DNA from: Daphnia pulex
Taxonomy: Eukaryota; Arthropoda; Branchiopoda; Diplostraca; Daphniidae
Direction of reading: 5' to 3'
Length of the DNA: 64,000 nt
NCBI RefSeq assembly: GCF_021134715.1
Contig: NC_060018.1
Coordinates: forward strand, 5,907,501-5,971,500
Shown here: positions 14,468 through 26,458 of the stretch, in pieces
Numbering within the stretch: the first letter of the stretch is position 1
Layout: every line of letters starts with the position of its first letter
Program-made: the position numbers and the translations under genes
The notes under the pieces: generated by a model
The model's input: the letters and a program-made list of their open reading frames with translations, nothing else
What the model was told of the DNA's origin: nothing
The model's database searches: none

Positions 14468-16983
14468 ATGAAGGTAGTAGGCTTATTAGCGTGCTGCGTA
14501 TTTGCAGTTGCTATTCACTTTTCGAATGGCGCTGCAGTTGAACCTAAAGGTAGGGCAAAGTTCGTTATGTACTTTAAGAAATCAAAATTTTAAATTACGA
14601 TCTCTGTTTGATAATAACGAAGCTGGAGGAAAGAGCATGGTGTGCTATTACGGAAGCTGGGCGGTCTATCGGCCGGGAAACGGCAAGTTTGACGTTGAGC
14701 AAATTGACCCGTTCCTCTGCACGCATATCATCTACGGATTCACTGGACTTGGTACCGATAACACTATGATACCTTTGGATCCTTGGAACGATCTCTACGA
14801 CAACTGGGGCAAAGGAGCTTTCCTAAGATTCACCGGGTTGAAACAACAAAACCCGAATTTGAAAGCCCTGATAGCCATTGGGTTAGTTACCGTATATTTA
14901 ACATTTAAAAATGTTGTACATAAAATTGATTGCGGCAAATTTTTTATTTTCAGAGGATGGAACGAAGGATCAGAAAAATACTCAAGAGTAAGTTTCGTTT
15001 ATAGACCGATAAATTTCATAAGACGTAGCCAAATTATATTTTTGTTTCGCTCTAAAAGATGGTGTCTGACCCCGCAAAAAGAGCTACATTTGTTAACTCG
15101 GTGGTTAATTTCATTAAGAAATATAACTTTGATGGCTTGGATTTTGACTGGGAATACCCTGCAAATAGAGGCGGTCTTCCTTCGGACAAGGTAAATCTTT
15201 ATTTTCCGATTTCTCAAATGATAGTGGGTTTAATTTGGAGACGAACTAATCTTTGATTTCATTTTCAGCAAAATTATATCAGTATGATTCGCGAATTGAA
15301 AAATGCATTCACGCCATACGGTTGGTTGCTTACAGCTGCTGTTTCTCCTGGAAAGTCGACAATTGATTCTGCGTATGATATTCCGGCCTTAGCAGGGTAA
15401 ACGATCAAGCGCAATACAATTAGTTTCAGTTTAGTGCATTTCTACGCTTTTTTTAGTATCCTGGATCAGGTTCATGTCATGAATTATGATTACCACGGAA
15501 GCTGGGAAACTTATACTGGATTGAATGCGCCTTTGTACGCCAACCCCAACTACGATCTTACAATGGATAACCAATTTTTGAATGCGGTGAGTCTAATCTA
15601 AATGTAGTAACAATTTCTTCAAAACTTAAAGTAATAACTAAATGTTTCTATTTGACGATAAAACGGACACAGAACTGGACAATTTATTACTGGCTTTCAA
15701 ATGGAGTACCCCCCTCTAAGATTATTATGGGTATGCCACTTTACGGTCGCGGATTCCAGCTAGATAATTCAGCTAAAAATGGTTTCTATGCAAGCGCTGC
15801 TAATCCTATCCCGGCTGGACCGTACGTATATTATTTAAATCATTTAAAAAAATGGAAATAATCAGACATATAAAAATATTACTTGCGTATAGTTACACAC
15901 AACAAGCCGGCACATGGGGATACAATGAAGTAAGCAAAATAGCTGGGAAAAAAAGCGCTGTGATATTCCGTGCATTAATTGTTATCGATTTCGTTTCTCA
16001 CTTAATCAGATTTGCGAGAAATTCAAAGCCGACGGTACTTGGACTGTGGTTAGAGACTCTTGCTATCAAACGCCATACGCCTACAAGAACAATTTATGGA
16101 TTGGCTATGATGACGAGCAATCTTTAAGGAATAAGGTAGAATTTTTGTATTTATTTAGTTTTTTTAGCTACAGCAAATTGACATTTGTTTCCTTCCAACT
16201 AAAACAGGGTAAGTATATCGCGGCCATGAATCTAGGAGGCGCTCTTACCTGGTCGATAGAAACTGACGACTTCAGAGGATACTGTCATGGAACACCTTTT
16301 ATCTTGACAAAATCGATTGTTGAGGCCATGAACGGACCTACAAACCTCATGCCAACTAACCCTTGTGCATCAGGTTCCCCACCACCTCCTACACCACCTC
16401 CTATTGATACTACTACTAAGTCTACTACTATCCAAATTACTACTCCTAATAAAGTTACTACAACTACAACAGCCACTCCTAGTACAACTACTACTAAAAT
16501 AAGTACTAACCCGACTCCCACAATTACCTCGACTCCACCCTCGACTCCTTCTTGCACTTGTGCAATTCCTACTGGCACTCCAGCTCCCCCAGTAACCACT
16601 ACGGTACGCAACAAAATCTGACGAGAATTCAATAAGAACTTATTTTATATAACCAATATGTTTTGGCAACATGTCAGCAGGCATCATCAGGTGGAACGAC
16701 TTCGGAACCTAATTCCGTTTGTAAGAAAGAAGGTCTGAACGCCGATCCAAATGACTGTGGGATATTTTACCAATGCATAGCCCAAGCAAGTAACGGATGG
16801 CTTGTGTACACCCAGCACTGTGCAGCGGGAACGGGTAAAACAAAATTTTAAAGCAATGTCGGCACTCGTCAGTTGTTCCACAACTTACATTTCAATATCT
16901 CGTTTCCTTTAGTTTTCAATGCCAAGATAGACGTTTGCGACTTTCCACAAAAGGTTCCAGGATGCGAGAACTATTACGGATAA
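14468..16983 (+). CDS. Chitinase B: secreted, single GH18 module, linker, CBM14
   Basis: Predicted secreted chitinase, second in the array. Twelve exons: 14468-14549, 14623-14881, 14954-14987, 15059-15190, 15269-15396, 15457-15586, 15673-15821, 15893-15929, 16010-16135, 16208-16603, 16681-16834 and 16913-16983, giving 565 residues. The signal peptide is MKVVGLLACCVFAVAIHFSNG. The GH18 module holds [24 protein letters not shown] with the catalytic acid, MNYDYHGSWE and WSIETDD. A Pro/Thr/Ser linker without the regular minisatellite of chitinase A precedes a six-cysteine CBM14 domain beginning CKKEGLNADPNDCG. Compared with A and C it has an extra intron inside the GPY(T) codon region, at 15822-15892. 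The exon 11 start could instead be 16678, because a CAGCAG acceptor is present. It shares the intron inside CBM14 with chitinase A. Confidence 0.92.
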
Positions 16984-17539
16984 CAAAACAAAAGACAGAA
17001 GACTATTTCATCAATACATTTTAGGATTCTAGTAATGAAGCAAAAAAATGTGTCACATTTCCATTGTTTCATTGTAGTACAGTATGTATTCTATTCTGCA
17101 TTAACGTGATTTTTTTTTTTTAATAAGTTTGTTTCTATTGTACAAAAAACGCAATTAACATATATAATTGGCGATAAATTTGCGATTTTCTGCTCGGAAC
17201 TACTTTACTTTATACTTATACATCATTTTTAGTCACTGGCCTATTTTGAAAATCGTTTCTCGTTACTTCATAAAAAAAAATAGTTCTTCAACTACAATCA
17301 AAAGGTGCCGCCTAATAAAAAAAAAAGGAACTTGACATCTGAGTTCACGGAGAGTAAATAAATTACACGAAACAAATCTATGCAGTACTTTTCCTGTTGC
17401 GCGTTAAAATGGTGGATGAAACTGCACCGACAAAGCCAAGCTTATCTTGCCGATCATAAAGCTTTCTCATCATTACATAGGCAATTGTAAAACTATTGCA
17501 CACTTCACACATAGTTACCAGCATGGGGAATTAGTAATC

Positions 17540-18243
17540 TATGGAACGCCATAGGGACAAAAAATTAACTGCTCCAAAGTAAGCATTAATTTAGTGCTCT
17601 CCAAAAATAAGTGCTCAAAATTTAGTGCTCTCTCGCATCCGCCCTCTAGCGGGCGGTTCAAAATATTTCGCTATCAATGAAAATATTGACAATTGAATAT
17701 CGATTAAAATCTAATTTTCGAATACATCAGCGTCGATCAGCGTCTTGCCCCATCACCTCCGCCACCACCCTTCTGTCCTGTGATTTTTATCGTGTCTTTT
17801 TATGATTCCATCTTTGTCGAAGTAATCTTCGTGACTAGTACTTCGTCGATACTTTTTCCGACTTTTTCTTCTTCCCCAGCAGAAGTAACAATATTATTAG
17901 TCCTGGCATGTTCCGATGTTCGGCATCGCCGGAATCCGGAATGGATGGATGACGGATTTCAGGATTCTCAGAAGACATAAGGGGTTGCCGGGTTGGCAAA
18001 GGTGATGAGGCAAGAAAAAGGGCAAGCATTCGAATTTAGAAATCCCATAGTTAAGCTAAATATTGGATTTTAATCGATAGCTTCTAACTCCTCTCACAAG
18101 CAGGCGGAGAAACGAAATATTTTGAACCGCCCGCTAGAGGGCGGATGCAAGAGAGCACTAAATTTTGAGCACTTATTTTTGGAGAGCACTAAATTAATGC
18201 TTACTTTGGAGCAGTTAATTTTTTGTCCCTATGGCGTTCCATA
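17540..18243. mobile_element. Non-autonomous DNA transposon (MITE-like), 131-bp terminal inverted repeats
   Basis: The left arm 17540-17670 and right arm 18113-18243 are almost perfect reverse complements, beginning tatggaacgccatagggac. Outside the arms both flanks read gtaatc (17534-17539 and 18244-18249), consistent with a 6-bp target-site duplication. Shifting the boundary one base outward gives a 4-bp taat reading instead. Each tip contains a small palindrome, ctatgg/ccatag. The internal 440 bp has no transposase-like frame, so the element would need help to move. The near-identity of the arms suggests a fairly recent insertion. I cannot assign a superfamily. Confidence 0.9.
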
Positions 18244-18249
18244 GTAATC

Positions 18250-20021
18250 CAGCCTGTAGAATATTAACCTTCAGTGATCAACCAACAAATTGTGAGTTGC
18301 AATATTCATTGGTTTGACAGGCTTTGCACCTGACCGTGACACACTGGCATTCATTTCATACCCTTGGTTTTGATATCTCGTTTACGGTTGCGCCAGGATC
18401 AGCGTCAGAAAAACTCTCGATGGTTATGATGAGATTCTGAACCGGGCTGATACCGTTATTTTGTTTAGCGTTGCACAGTCTAATGTTTACATTTGCGCAG
18501 TTAAGTTTATGCAACACCAATACACAGAATGTCGGAATGCCGCTTAATTATCAAAGCTAATTTCAATGAGCCTCACACCTATGTGTTGACCATTGTACAC
18601 CTGTGCACATTACAGCATTACGCAATATGGGAAATACCCGACACTTGGAGACAAGTCTTTTCACACCATGTTTACAAAAATAGGCCTACTTTGTTACCTG
18701 TACACTATAAACTTGCTTCCAATATTCCGTAGCGGTAAAAACTCAACTCAAAAAGCCCTCGAGGCAATCCATAATATCTCTCTGAGGAGTGAACCGCACA
18801 AAATATATGCAGAGAAAATTTTCTCCCCTAACGAACGGTTTTAACCCCATTCCTTACCCAGACTTGAAGAAGTCTGCGTTACTCTTTCGAAGTAGAAAAA
18901 AAGAAAAGAAAAAAAGAAAGAGCTTTCTAGAATTTGTTTCGTAACTTTAGGATAAGGGATAGGTGAGAAAAAAAGGTGTTTTTGTGCAGACTGCAGAACT
19001 TCACCTTCAAGTCGTTTGGTACGTAACATGATTTTGTTTTGACATTTTTTTTTTAATTCTTCTTCGTTTTATTCGTGCGGCTACAAAAATCGAAATTTGA
19101 AAATTAGGTCATATACTTGTATAAACGTCTGATTTTAACAGGAAGCCAATTATTTGGTAAAATTCTTTTCGTGAGATATACAACTAAATTTTATTGGCTT
19201 ATATTGTTTCACATCAACAATATCCAAATCCCCTTGTACCTTGCTGATAAACAGACTAATTGAACTTCTCTTTCGGGATTCAGCGTTGGTCAATTTGTTT
19301 TTTTCCAGAACGTGCGGATCTTGTCATACTGTGGATTATTTACTTTCGTGTAAACATAATGTTGCAAGCAATTAAGCAACGGGAAAAGGCGATTCCCAAC
19401 AAATACGCTCGCAAGAGAATAGAATTTAGTTGAAAAATCGTTTCCTAAGATAAGTCACGAAACTGTGATCCTTTTAGCCATTGTAGTCTCGTACTTATTG
19501 AACGGATTTCGCCTCTGCTGGATTGAATAGTATTTAGGTAGAAAACAAGGTCAATTGTCAACAAAGCGCAGACCATAATTATTACTAAGTCCGAAATTTC
19601 CCTTGTAGAGACGGATTAATCTCAAATTTGAGGCGTCATTTATCACCGAGCAGCGCCCGGATGGTGCCGGCTGCCCTGTATCTCAATCAGCTTGACGTAA
19701 TGCTACGGTGTCCTATGACACTTTACTGCGGCACAGATTGTGCAACCGTGTGTTTCACTTGTGTAAAAAGTCAACAGTTTGACCTTTACTTTTCTCACCT
19801 TCTCAGCGGCATATAAAGAAAGGAAACACAGTGCATTTCTTCAGAGTCTTATTGAATCAAACAGCAGAGAGTTTCGTGCGCATCTGAAATCAGAATATCC
19901 ACATCTATAACCACTTGAATAGAAGGTGAGAAACCTACCATAACATAATAATTAATACTGGGTCTTACATTTTGTATTTGTATTATTTTCTTTTTAAAAT
20001 AGCCGCCAGGCCAAATAGGAT
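18250..20021. other. Intergenic region upstream of chitinase C
   Basis: No coding gene is recognised. The right part carries a TATA box at 19812 and a probable untranslated first exon near 19840-19925. That exon ends at the donor aagGTGAGA, and a 3' acceptor lies at aaaatAG near 20002. The 5' UTR of chitinase C is therefore probably split by an intron. Confidence 0.45.
19812..19818 (+). promoter_or_regulatory. TATA box upstream of chitinase C
   Basis: TATAAAG lies about 30 bp before a plausible start site at 19835-19850 and about 210 bp before the start codon. A likely 5' UTR intron (about 19927-20003) separates the first exon from the coding start. Confidence 0.5.
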
Positions 20022-22412
20022 ATGAAAACTCTATGGAGAATAGTTGTTTTGGTGGCTTTAGCCCACCAGGTCATGTCGCTTGCCATAGAAAAAGGTAATT
20101 AATTAACAGCGTAAAATGTGTGATAATTCATTCCTTGAAAAGATAAGTAGCTAAATATTCGTTTGTTCAAAAAGCGGCCGAGAAAAAGAAGATGGTTTGT
20201 TATTACGGTAGCTGGGCAGTATATCGTCCCGGTAACGGCAAGTTCGACGTCGAAAATATTGACCCGTTCATCTGCACACACATAGTCTACGGTTTTGCTG
20301 GTTTGGGATCAGACAACACGATCAAACCCCTCGACCCCTACAATGACCTTTACGAAAACTGGGGAAAAGGAGCATTCCTTCGCTTCACGGGACTGAAGAA
20401 GAAAAATCCTGAACTCAAAGCGCTCATTGCTATCGGGTATTAGGGACTCACATCTTTGCAAAAGAATTACTTAATAATTCATGATTTGTTTCGCTTAATT
20501 TTTTACAGTGGATGGAACGAAGGATCGGAGAAATATTCATTGGTAAATACTACCTAATAGTCTATTGCTATGGGTTGGTTTTCTAGGATCTCTCCTCTTT
20601 ATTAGATGGCATCTGATCCAGCAAAGAGAGCAATCTTTGTAAACTCGGTGGTGAACTTTCTTATAACCTACAATTTCGATGGGTTTGATTTCGATTGGGA
20701 ATACCCTGGAAATCGAGGTGGTGCCATAATAGACAAGGTATTGCCCAATGGAACCTCATTCAAACAAAAATTGACCTTTCATGTATGACGTTTTATTCGA
20801 CTTGAGTGCAGATCAACTTCGTGCTTTTACTTCGTGAACTGAAGTCGGCGTTTGCTCCATATGGTTTTCTTCTTACCGCAGCTGTGTCTCCCGGCAAATC
20901 AGCAATTGATTCCGTATGTCTTATTATCTGTTAAACATTTATTTTAATTTCTTAATTACCTTTTTTTTCTCGCGTTTCTGTAGGCTTATGACATTCCTGC
21001 AGTGGCAAGGTAATTTATAATAAAACTACTAGAACAAATTTTTTTTCTTGTGTTCTTAATGATGATTATTTGAATTTAGTGCTTTGGATCAAATTCACTT
21101 GATGGCGTACGATTACCACGGGAGCTGGGAGACCTACACAGGATTGAACGCGCCCTTGTACGCCAATCCCAGTGTGGAAAGCGGAAGCAATTTGTTGTTG
21201 AACGTGGTAAGTAACTGGACAACATTTTGCGCACAGTTATTGCGAATTAAAAATCATGATTAATGTATTTTTGTTGTCATGACATTTTTAGAACTGGACT
21301 GTAAACTACTGGATTTCAAATGGTGCTCCTGCTTCCAAAATCATTTTGGGTATGGGTCTGTATGGCCGTGGCTTCACGTTGGCATCGCCGACTCAAAACG
21401 GTTTCTACGCTTACGCTCCGCAACCGATTACCGCTGGACCTTACACTCGGGAATCTGGAACTTGGGGTTACAACGAGGTATGCAGCTCTTGAAATACATC
21501 ACAGCTGAAATGTTCAAAGTTCCTAAAATAATTCCATCCCTTTAGATTTGCGAAAAGTTTAAGGCCGATCCTTCGTGGACTGTCGTTCGTGACTCCTCTT
21601 ACCTAACACCATATGCATTCAAATCTAGCCAATGGATCGGCTACGACGATCAACAATCTCTTACAATCAAAGTAAGCTTTACAAGAGATGATGCTGTTCT
21701 ATCTATTTATATAACACTGTCAATTTCACTTACTAGGCCCAGTATGCTAGTTCGATGAATTTGGGAGGAGCTATGGTCTGGTCGATGGAAACGGACGATT
21801 TCAGGGGTCTCTGCCACAATGTACCTTTCATCCTTATTAAAACCATCTACGAATCTATGAATGGACCTATCGTCACTCCTTCACCAGTTACTACTACCTC
21901 GACATTGTCGACAACAACAAAAGCCACAATTACAACCACTACAACCCCAAGAACCACGACGACCACAACAACCCCTGTGACGACTACAACTACTAAAATC
22001 ACATCATCACCTTCTACCCCCAGTACAACTACTCAGGGCACCACTATTTGCGGTCCTACGAGTTCTATTACAACTACAGTAATGACATTTAAAAATATTT
22101 TGCCTCGCATGGATGTGTTTATTTCACATCTTTTTTTAATTTATCGAATGACAGAAAAGTCCATCAATTTACACGACATTGCCACCAATAACCACGACAG
22201 CCGGAGCACCTCCACCGAATACGCTTTGCAAAAGTGAAGGCCTCAATCCAGATCCCAATGACTGCGGAATCTTCTACACTTGCATCAACAACGGCCAGGG
22301 TGGATGGACGATTTACACGCAGCGATGTGCCAATGGAACCGCATTCAGTGACGCACTGAACACGTGTACCTATCCAAATCAGGTCTTAGGATGTGAAAAT
22401 TATACCGGTTGA
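20022..22412 (+). CDS. Chitinase C: secreted, single GH18 module, Thr linker, CBM14
   Basis: Predicted secreted chitinase, third in the array. Eleven exons: 20022-20094, 20175-20436, 20509-20542, 20606-20737, 20812-20913, 20984-21009, 21080-21206, 21292-21477, 21546-21671, 21737-22078 and 22155-22412, giving 555 residues. The N-terminus MKTLWRIVVLVALAHQVMSL is a signal peptide. The GH18 module carries [26 protein letters not shown] with the catalytic Glu, MAYDYHGSWE and WSMETDD. A short Thr-rich linker precedes the CBM14 domain (CKSEGLNPDPNDCG). The conserved exon after DGxDFDWE is split by an extra 70-bp intron at 20914-20983. The CBM14 domain lies in one exon, without the intron seen in A and B. 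Confidence 0.92.
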
Positions 22413-23512
22413 TTGAAATCGCGCCACATTATGTGCCACTATTTTTTCCGATTTATCTGATTAATTTTTTTAAACAAAGAATATACGATAACAAAAATCA
22501 ATTTAAACAAAATTTTCTGTAGTCAAAAAAGTAAATTTGTATAATCACATGATTTAATTTTTTAAATAGTTAAATAAAAGCAAATTACAATCCATTCAGT
22601 TTGTACTTCTAGGTTTTACCGTGTCAAGTACAAATGCTAACTACAGATTATAATTAAGAAACCTCTAAAATAAAGTAACAACTGAAAAATAAAATCTAAA
22701 GCACATAGTTGCGCATATTTGCTGCGGCGCAGTACGACAACGAATAGCGACTCGGTGATAACGATAAGTAATCATCGTAAGCCGTCGTAAGCCGATCAAT
22801 CACCTTGAATGGAAATCAACGACAGTATATTACAATCTTTCCACGCAGAAAGTTGTATTTTAATTACCACTGCCAATTTTGTATTTTACTTTCAATATTA
22901 AACCAGTTCGTTGTTTTGTATAGGAAAGAGCCACATCGAGTAAGGTTTGAATTAATTCTTGTATACTGTTTACTTATTACATAACTATTAATGCCTTAAG
23001 CCAATAGTGTGGAGTAAAGTTAGTTGTATAGAGTTCCTTCTTGTCTAGACATGAAATTTGGTTTTCTTACCCTTTCCTCGCCTTTCCTTATTTAAAAGAA
23101 AACAAATATGCCGAAAAAAATGGGTTGCAGGAGCCCATTTCCATTTACAAAAAAAAATATCCCAAATAGTGAAGTAATTACATTAGTTAGTCTGTGTTCG
23201 GAGTCGGCAGAGGTATGGTGTAGATAAGTGACGAAGACTCAGCGTAAAACTTTACATTTCAACGTTTATCCGATTGCATTGCTATGTTATGTCGAGAGAT
23301 TGAAACATCTACACATGCAATATTTATTCAGTTATCTTGTAACGTAATCATAACTGTCTGAACGAGTTGAATGTATACAGCACAGTATACTTTTGTAATT
23401 TTCATTAATTCCAGTCCATTCTGATTTTCATTTCTATCTTAATATTTCGGAAAGCGCTCATAATTTCTCTTTTATTTCAAGAATTGGAAAGGCCTGATTT
23501 GTCAATTAAAAA
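22413..23512. other. Intergenic region between chitinases C and D
   Basis: AT-rich DNA with a probable polyadenylation signal for chitinase C (aataaa at 22573-22578). No open frame resembles a known protein. Confidence 0.5.
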
Positions 23513-25833
23513 ATGAAGTTTTCATTTGCTGTGCTAGTTCTCGTAGCCACTCTACATGTATCTGCTTCCTTATCCGTCGGGTCGAAAGGTAATACTCTTG
23601 TTTGTTGTAATTGTTTTATGCGGAAACTCAGATGAGACAAAAAAAAATATATGGTATTTTTGTTAATTCGAATAGCCGATAAAAAGAAGATGGTTTGTTA
23701 CTACGGCAGCTGGGCTGTCTACAGGCCAGGAGCCGGAAAATTTGACGTTGAAGATTTGGATCCCTTTATTTGCACTCACATTATTTACGGATTCGCTGGA
23801 CTCGGTTATGATAACACCATCATCTCACTAGATCCGTACAACGATCTGCCGGAGAACTGGGGCAAAGGTGCGATGGTACGTTTCACCGGACTCAAGAGCC
23901 AGAATCCTGAACTGAAAGCAATTTTGGCTATTGGAGGATGGAATGAAGGATCGGAAAAGTATTCCAAGGTTCGAGTTTTTATCGCCACTTTAATGAAACA
24001 TTTATTAGAAGTTTGAATCATTAAGTTGACCTCATACATTAACAGATGGTCTCTAGTCCTTCCGAGCGAGCCAAGTTTACGTCTTCTGTCGTAGAATTTC
24101 TCCTCAAGTATAATTTTGATGGCTTAGATTTTGATTGGGAATATCCTGCAAATAGAGGTGGTGCCATAATAGATAAGGTAAGGTCTACTTTATACGGATG
24201 GATCAATGGTTAGGCCTACTTATTTAATATATATTTTTTCAAAGGAAAATTTCATTCGTATGATTGAAGAGCTCAAAACTGCTTTCGCCCCACACGGTTT
24301 GATGCTGACAGCCGCCGTCTCCGCTGGAAAAACAACAATTGGTCTCACACATTTCTTTAGTTTACAACTATAATGAAGTATTTATTTTTTTGTTTTCATA
24401 CCATTGCAGATACTGGATATGATATCCCATCAATGACTAGGTATACAAATAATTTGTTTAGTGTGAACTTCAAAAAGACATATAAATGGCTTAATTTACT
24501 ATATTGATGGTGCATGTGCATGAAAATATTACAGGATATTGGATCAAATTCATATCATGGCATATGATTTTCATGGAGCATGGGAAACTTTTACTGGTCA
24601 CAACTCACCGGTATTAATTTAAAAAGTTGTTTTTTGCAACAGTTTTTTAACTTCTTTTTTTTTTGCGTTAAGCTTTATGGCAATGAACTCGATTACGGAG
24701 AATTCGTCGACTTCAATCAAGTATGTTGCGTTTCAGATATATGTTGACATTTTTGGGTTTTAAAAGAAACTATCTTTCTGGCTGAACGTTAAAAAAGGAT
24801 TTCGCTGTCAACTATTGGATTGAAAATGGAGCTGATCCTTCCAAACTGATTTTAGGAATGGGTCTATATGGACGAGGATTTGTTTTGAACAACCCAGCTG
24901 ACAACGGTTTCTACGCTCCTGCAAATCAACCGATCTCTGCCGGGCCGTAAGTATCCTAAAATTAACAACAACACATACTGCAGACATACAGCTGTAACAA
25001 AAATATTCTGCACAGATACACTCGCGAGGCCGGAATATTGGGATATAATGAGGTATGTTTGTGACAGGACCCACGTAATCGCAAAAATTCTTTCCTGTAA
25101 CATAAACTCGTTTCCTAGATTTGCGAGAAATTTGCTGCTGAGCCAGGCCTCTGGACTGTAGTCGTTGACCCCTCTTACATGTCTCCTTACGCTTACAAAG
25201 GCAACCAATGGATAGGCTACGACGACCAAAATTCTCTTAAGACTAAAGTATTAATGAAACTCTTTGTTGACACTCTGTGGATTAAGCGAAATTTGAACAG
25301 TTCATTTTTATAGGCTCAATATGCTGCTTCGAAAGGATTAGGTGGGGCCATGGTATGGTCGGTTGAAACGGATGATTTCCATGGCACTTGTCACGGAAAC
25401 AACTTTATATTGGTAAAAACAATCTACGAGACTCTGAATGGGCCCATCGTTTATCCATCTCCACCTACCGGTTCAACAGGAGAGTTTACCACCGAGAAAT
25501 ACTCAACCACTACGGTAAGTGATGTGAAAAACTTAATTCCTAAATAGATTCTTTAAATATTATTCTATTTTTATTTGATATTTTATACTTATCTGGCAGA
25601 GCACTCGTCCAACAACCATTACCCCTCCACCAAATCAAACTTGCCAGTCAGAGGGATACTTCCGTGATCCGAATGATTGCGGAAAATACTATCTTTGTGT
25701 GGCAAACGGAAGTGAATGGGTCATTTACAATTTTGAATGCGGAGCTGGAACTGTTTTTGATCCATCTACCAACAACTGCAATTTCCCCTATAACGTTCCC
25801 GGCTGCGAAAATTATCCTGGAAAAGACAATTGA
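23513..25833 (+). CDS. Chitinase D: secreted, single GH18 module, short linker, CBM14
   Basis: Predicted secreted chitinase, fourth in the array and the most diverged. Twelve exons: 23513-23588, 23676-23968, 24046-24177, 24245-24341, 24410-24440, 24535-24610, 24673-24720, 24798-24946, 25016-25052, 25119-25247, 25314-25514 and 25600-25833, giving 500 residues. The signal peptide is [20 protein letters not shown]. The GH18 module holds [24 protein letters not shown] with the catalytic Glu, [10 protein letters not shown] and WSVETDD. The linker is short, with only a few Thr residues, and CBM14 begins [14 protein letters not shown]. It lacks the intron after IAIGG found in A-C, but has extra introns after GKTTI, after HNSP and inside GPY. 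An aataaa lies at 25866, shortly after the stop. Catalytic motifs are intact, so it is probably active. Confidence 0.91.
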
Positions 25834-25865
25834 AGCGATTCAATTTGATTTTCTTTCATTTAACA

Positions 25866-25871
25866 AATAAA
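25866..25871 (+). terminator. Polyadenylation signal of chitinase D
   Basis: AATAAA lies 33 bp after the chitinase D stop codon, followed by AT-rich sequence. It is the likely cleavage and polyadenylation signal. Confidence 0.55.
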
Positions 25872-26458
25872 CTAAGTACAACAAACGTACATCGTGTTTA
25901 TGACAAATACAATTTCTAAGCAGTTCTATTTCTTAGATAATATTCCCCAAATCTTTTGTCAACTGTAACGACCCAATTAGAATTTTGAAAGTGTGGCGTA
26001 AATGTGGCGTCATAGAACACGACATCATCATGCGTCGCATTGGGATTAGATATCAAGTGTGTGTGCCGTGTGTGTGGATGCGAATGCGTTTAAATAGTTG
26101 TTAAAACTGGGCACTAGATGTCGGTAGATGTCATTTTAATGCTTGCTTATAAAGCGATTAAAAAGTAAAAACTGTTGTAAAATCTAGATCTAATTAAGTT
26201 TTTGGCATTTTAAAACTTTATTTATAATCATTTAAAATAATTTAGTTAAAAATGAGGAAAATAAAATGTTTGCTTCACTTCAGTTAAGCTCAGATATCGA
26301 TATAAACATGGCGTCGTGTTTCAGACTTCTGCTTTTATCGCCCCCAAATGCCTAAACGTCTACACCCAAAAGGAATGTTAATTCCTATAATTTAAAACTT
26401 ATTTCGTTGAAACCGTGCTTTTTCCGATGAAATTTCAATTAATTCGCTGGTGCACAAC

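Noticed and set aside
17780-18029. Short frames inside the 704-bp inverted-repeat element as a possible transposase
   Set aside because: Under 70 codons, with no DDE/D or other transposase motif. The element is treated as non-autonomous.
7804-25833. CRISPR, phage or other prokaryotic features, and horizontal transfer of the chitinases
   Set aside because: The genes have spliceosomal introns, signal peptides and CBM14 domains typical of arthropods, and there are no prokaryotic signals in the window.
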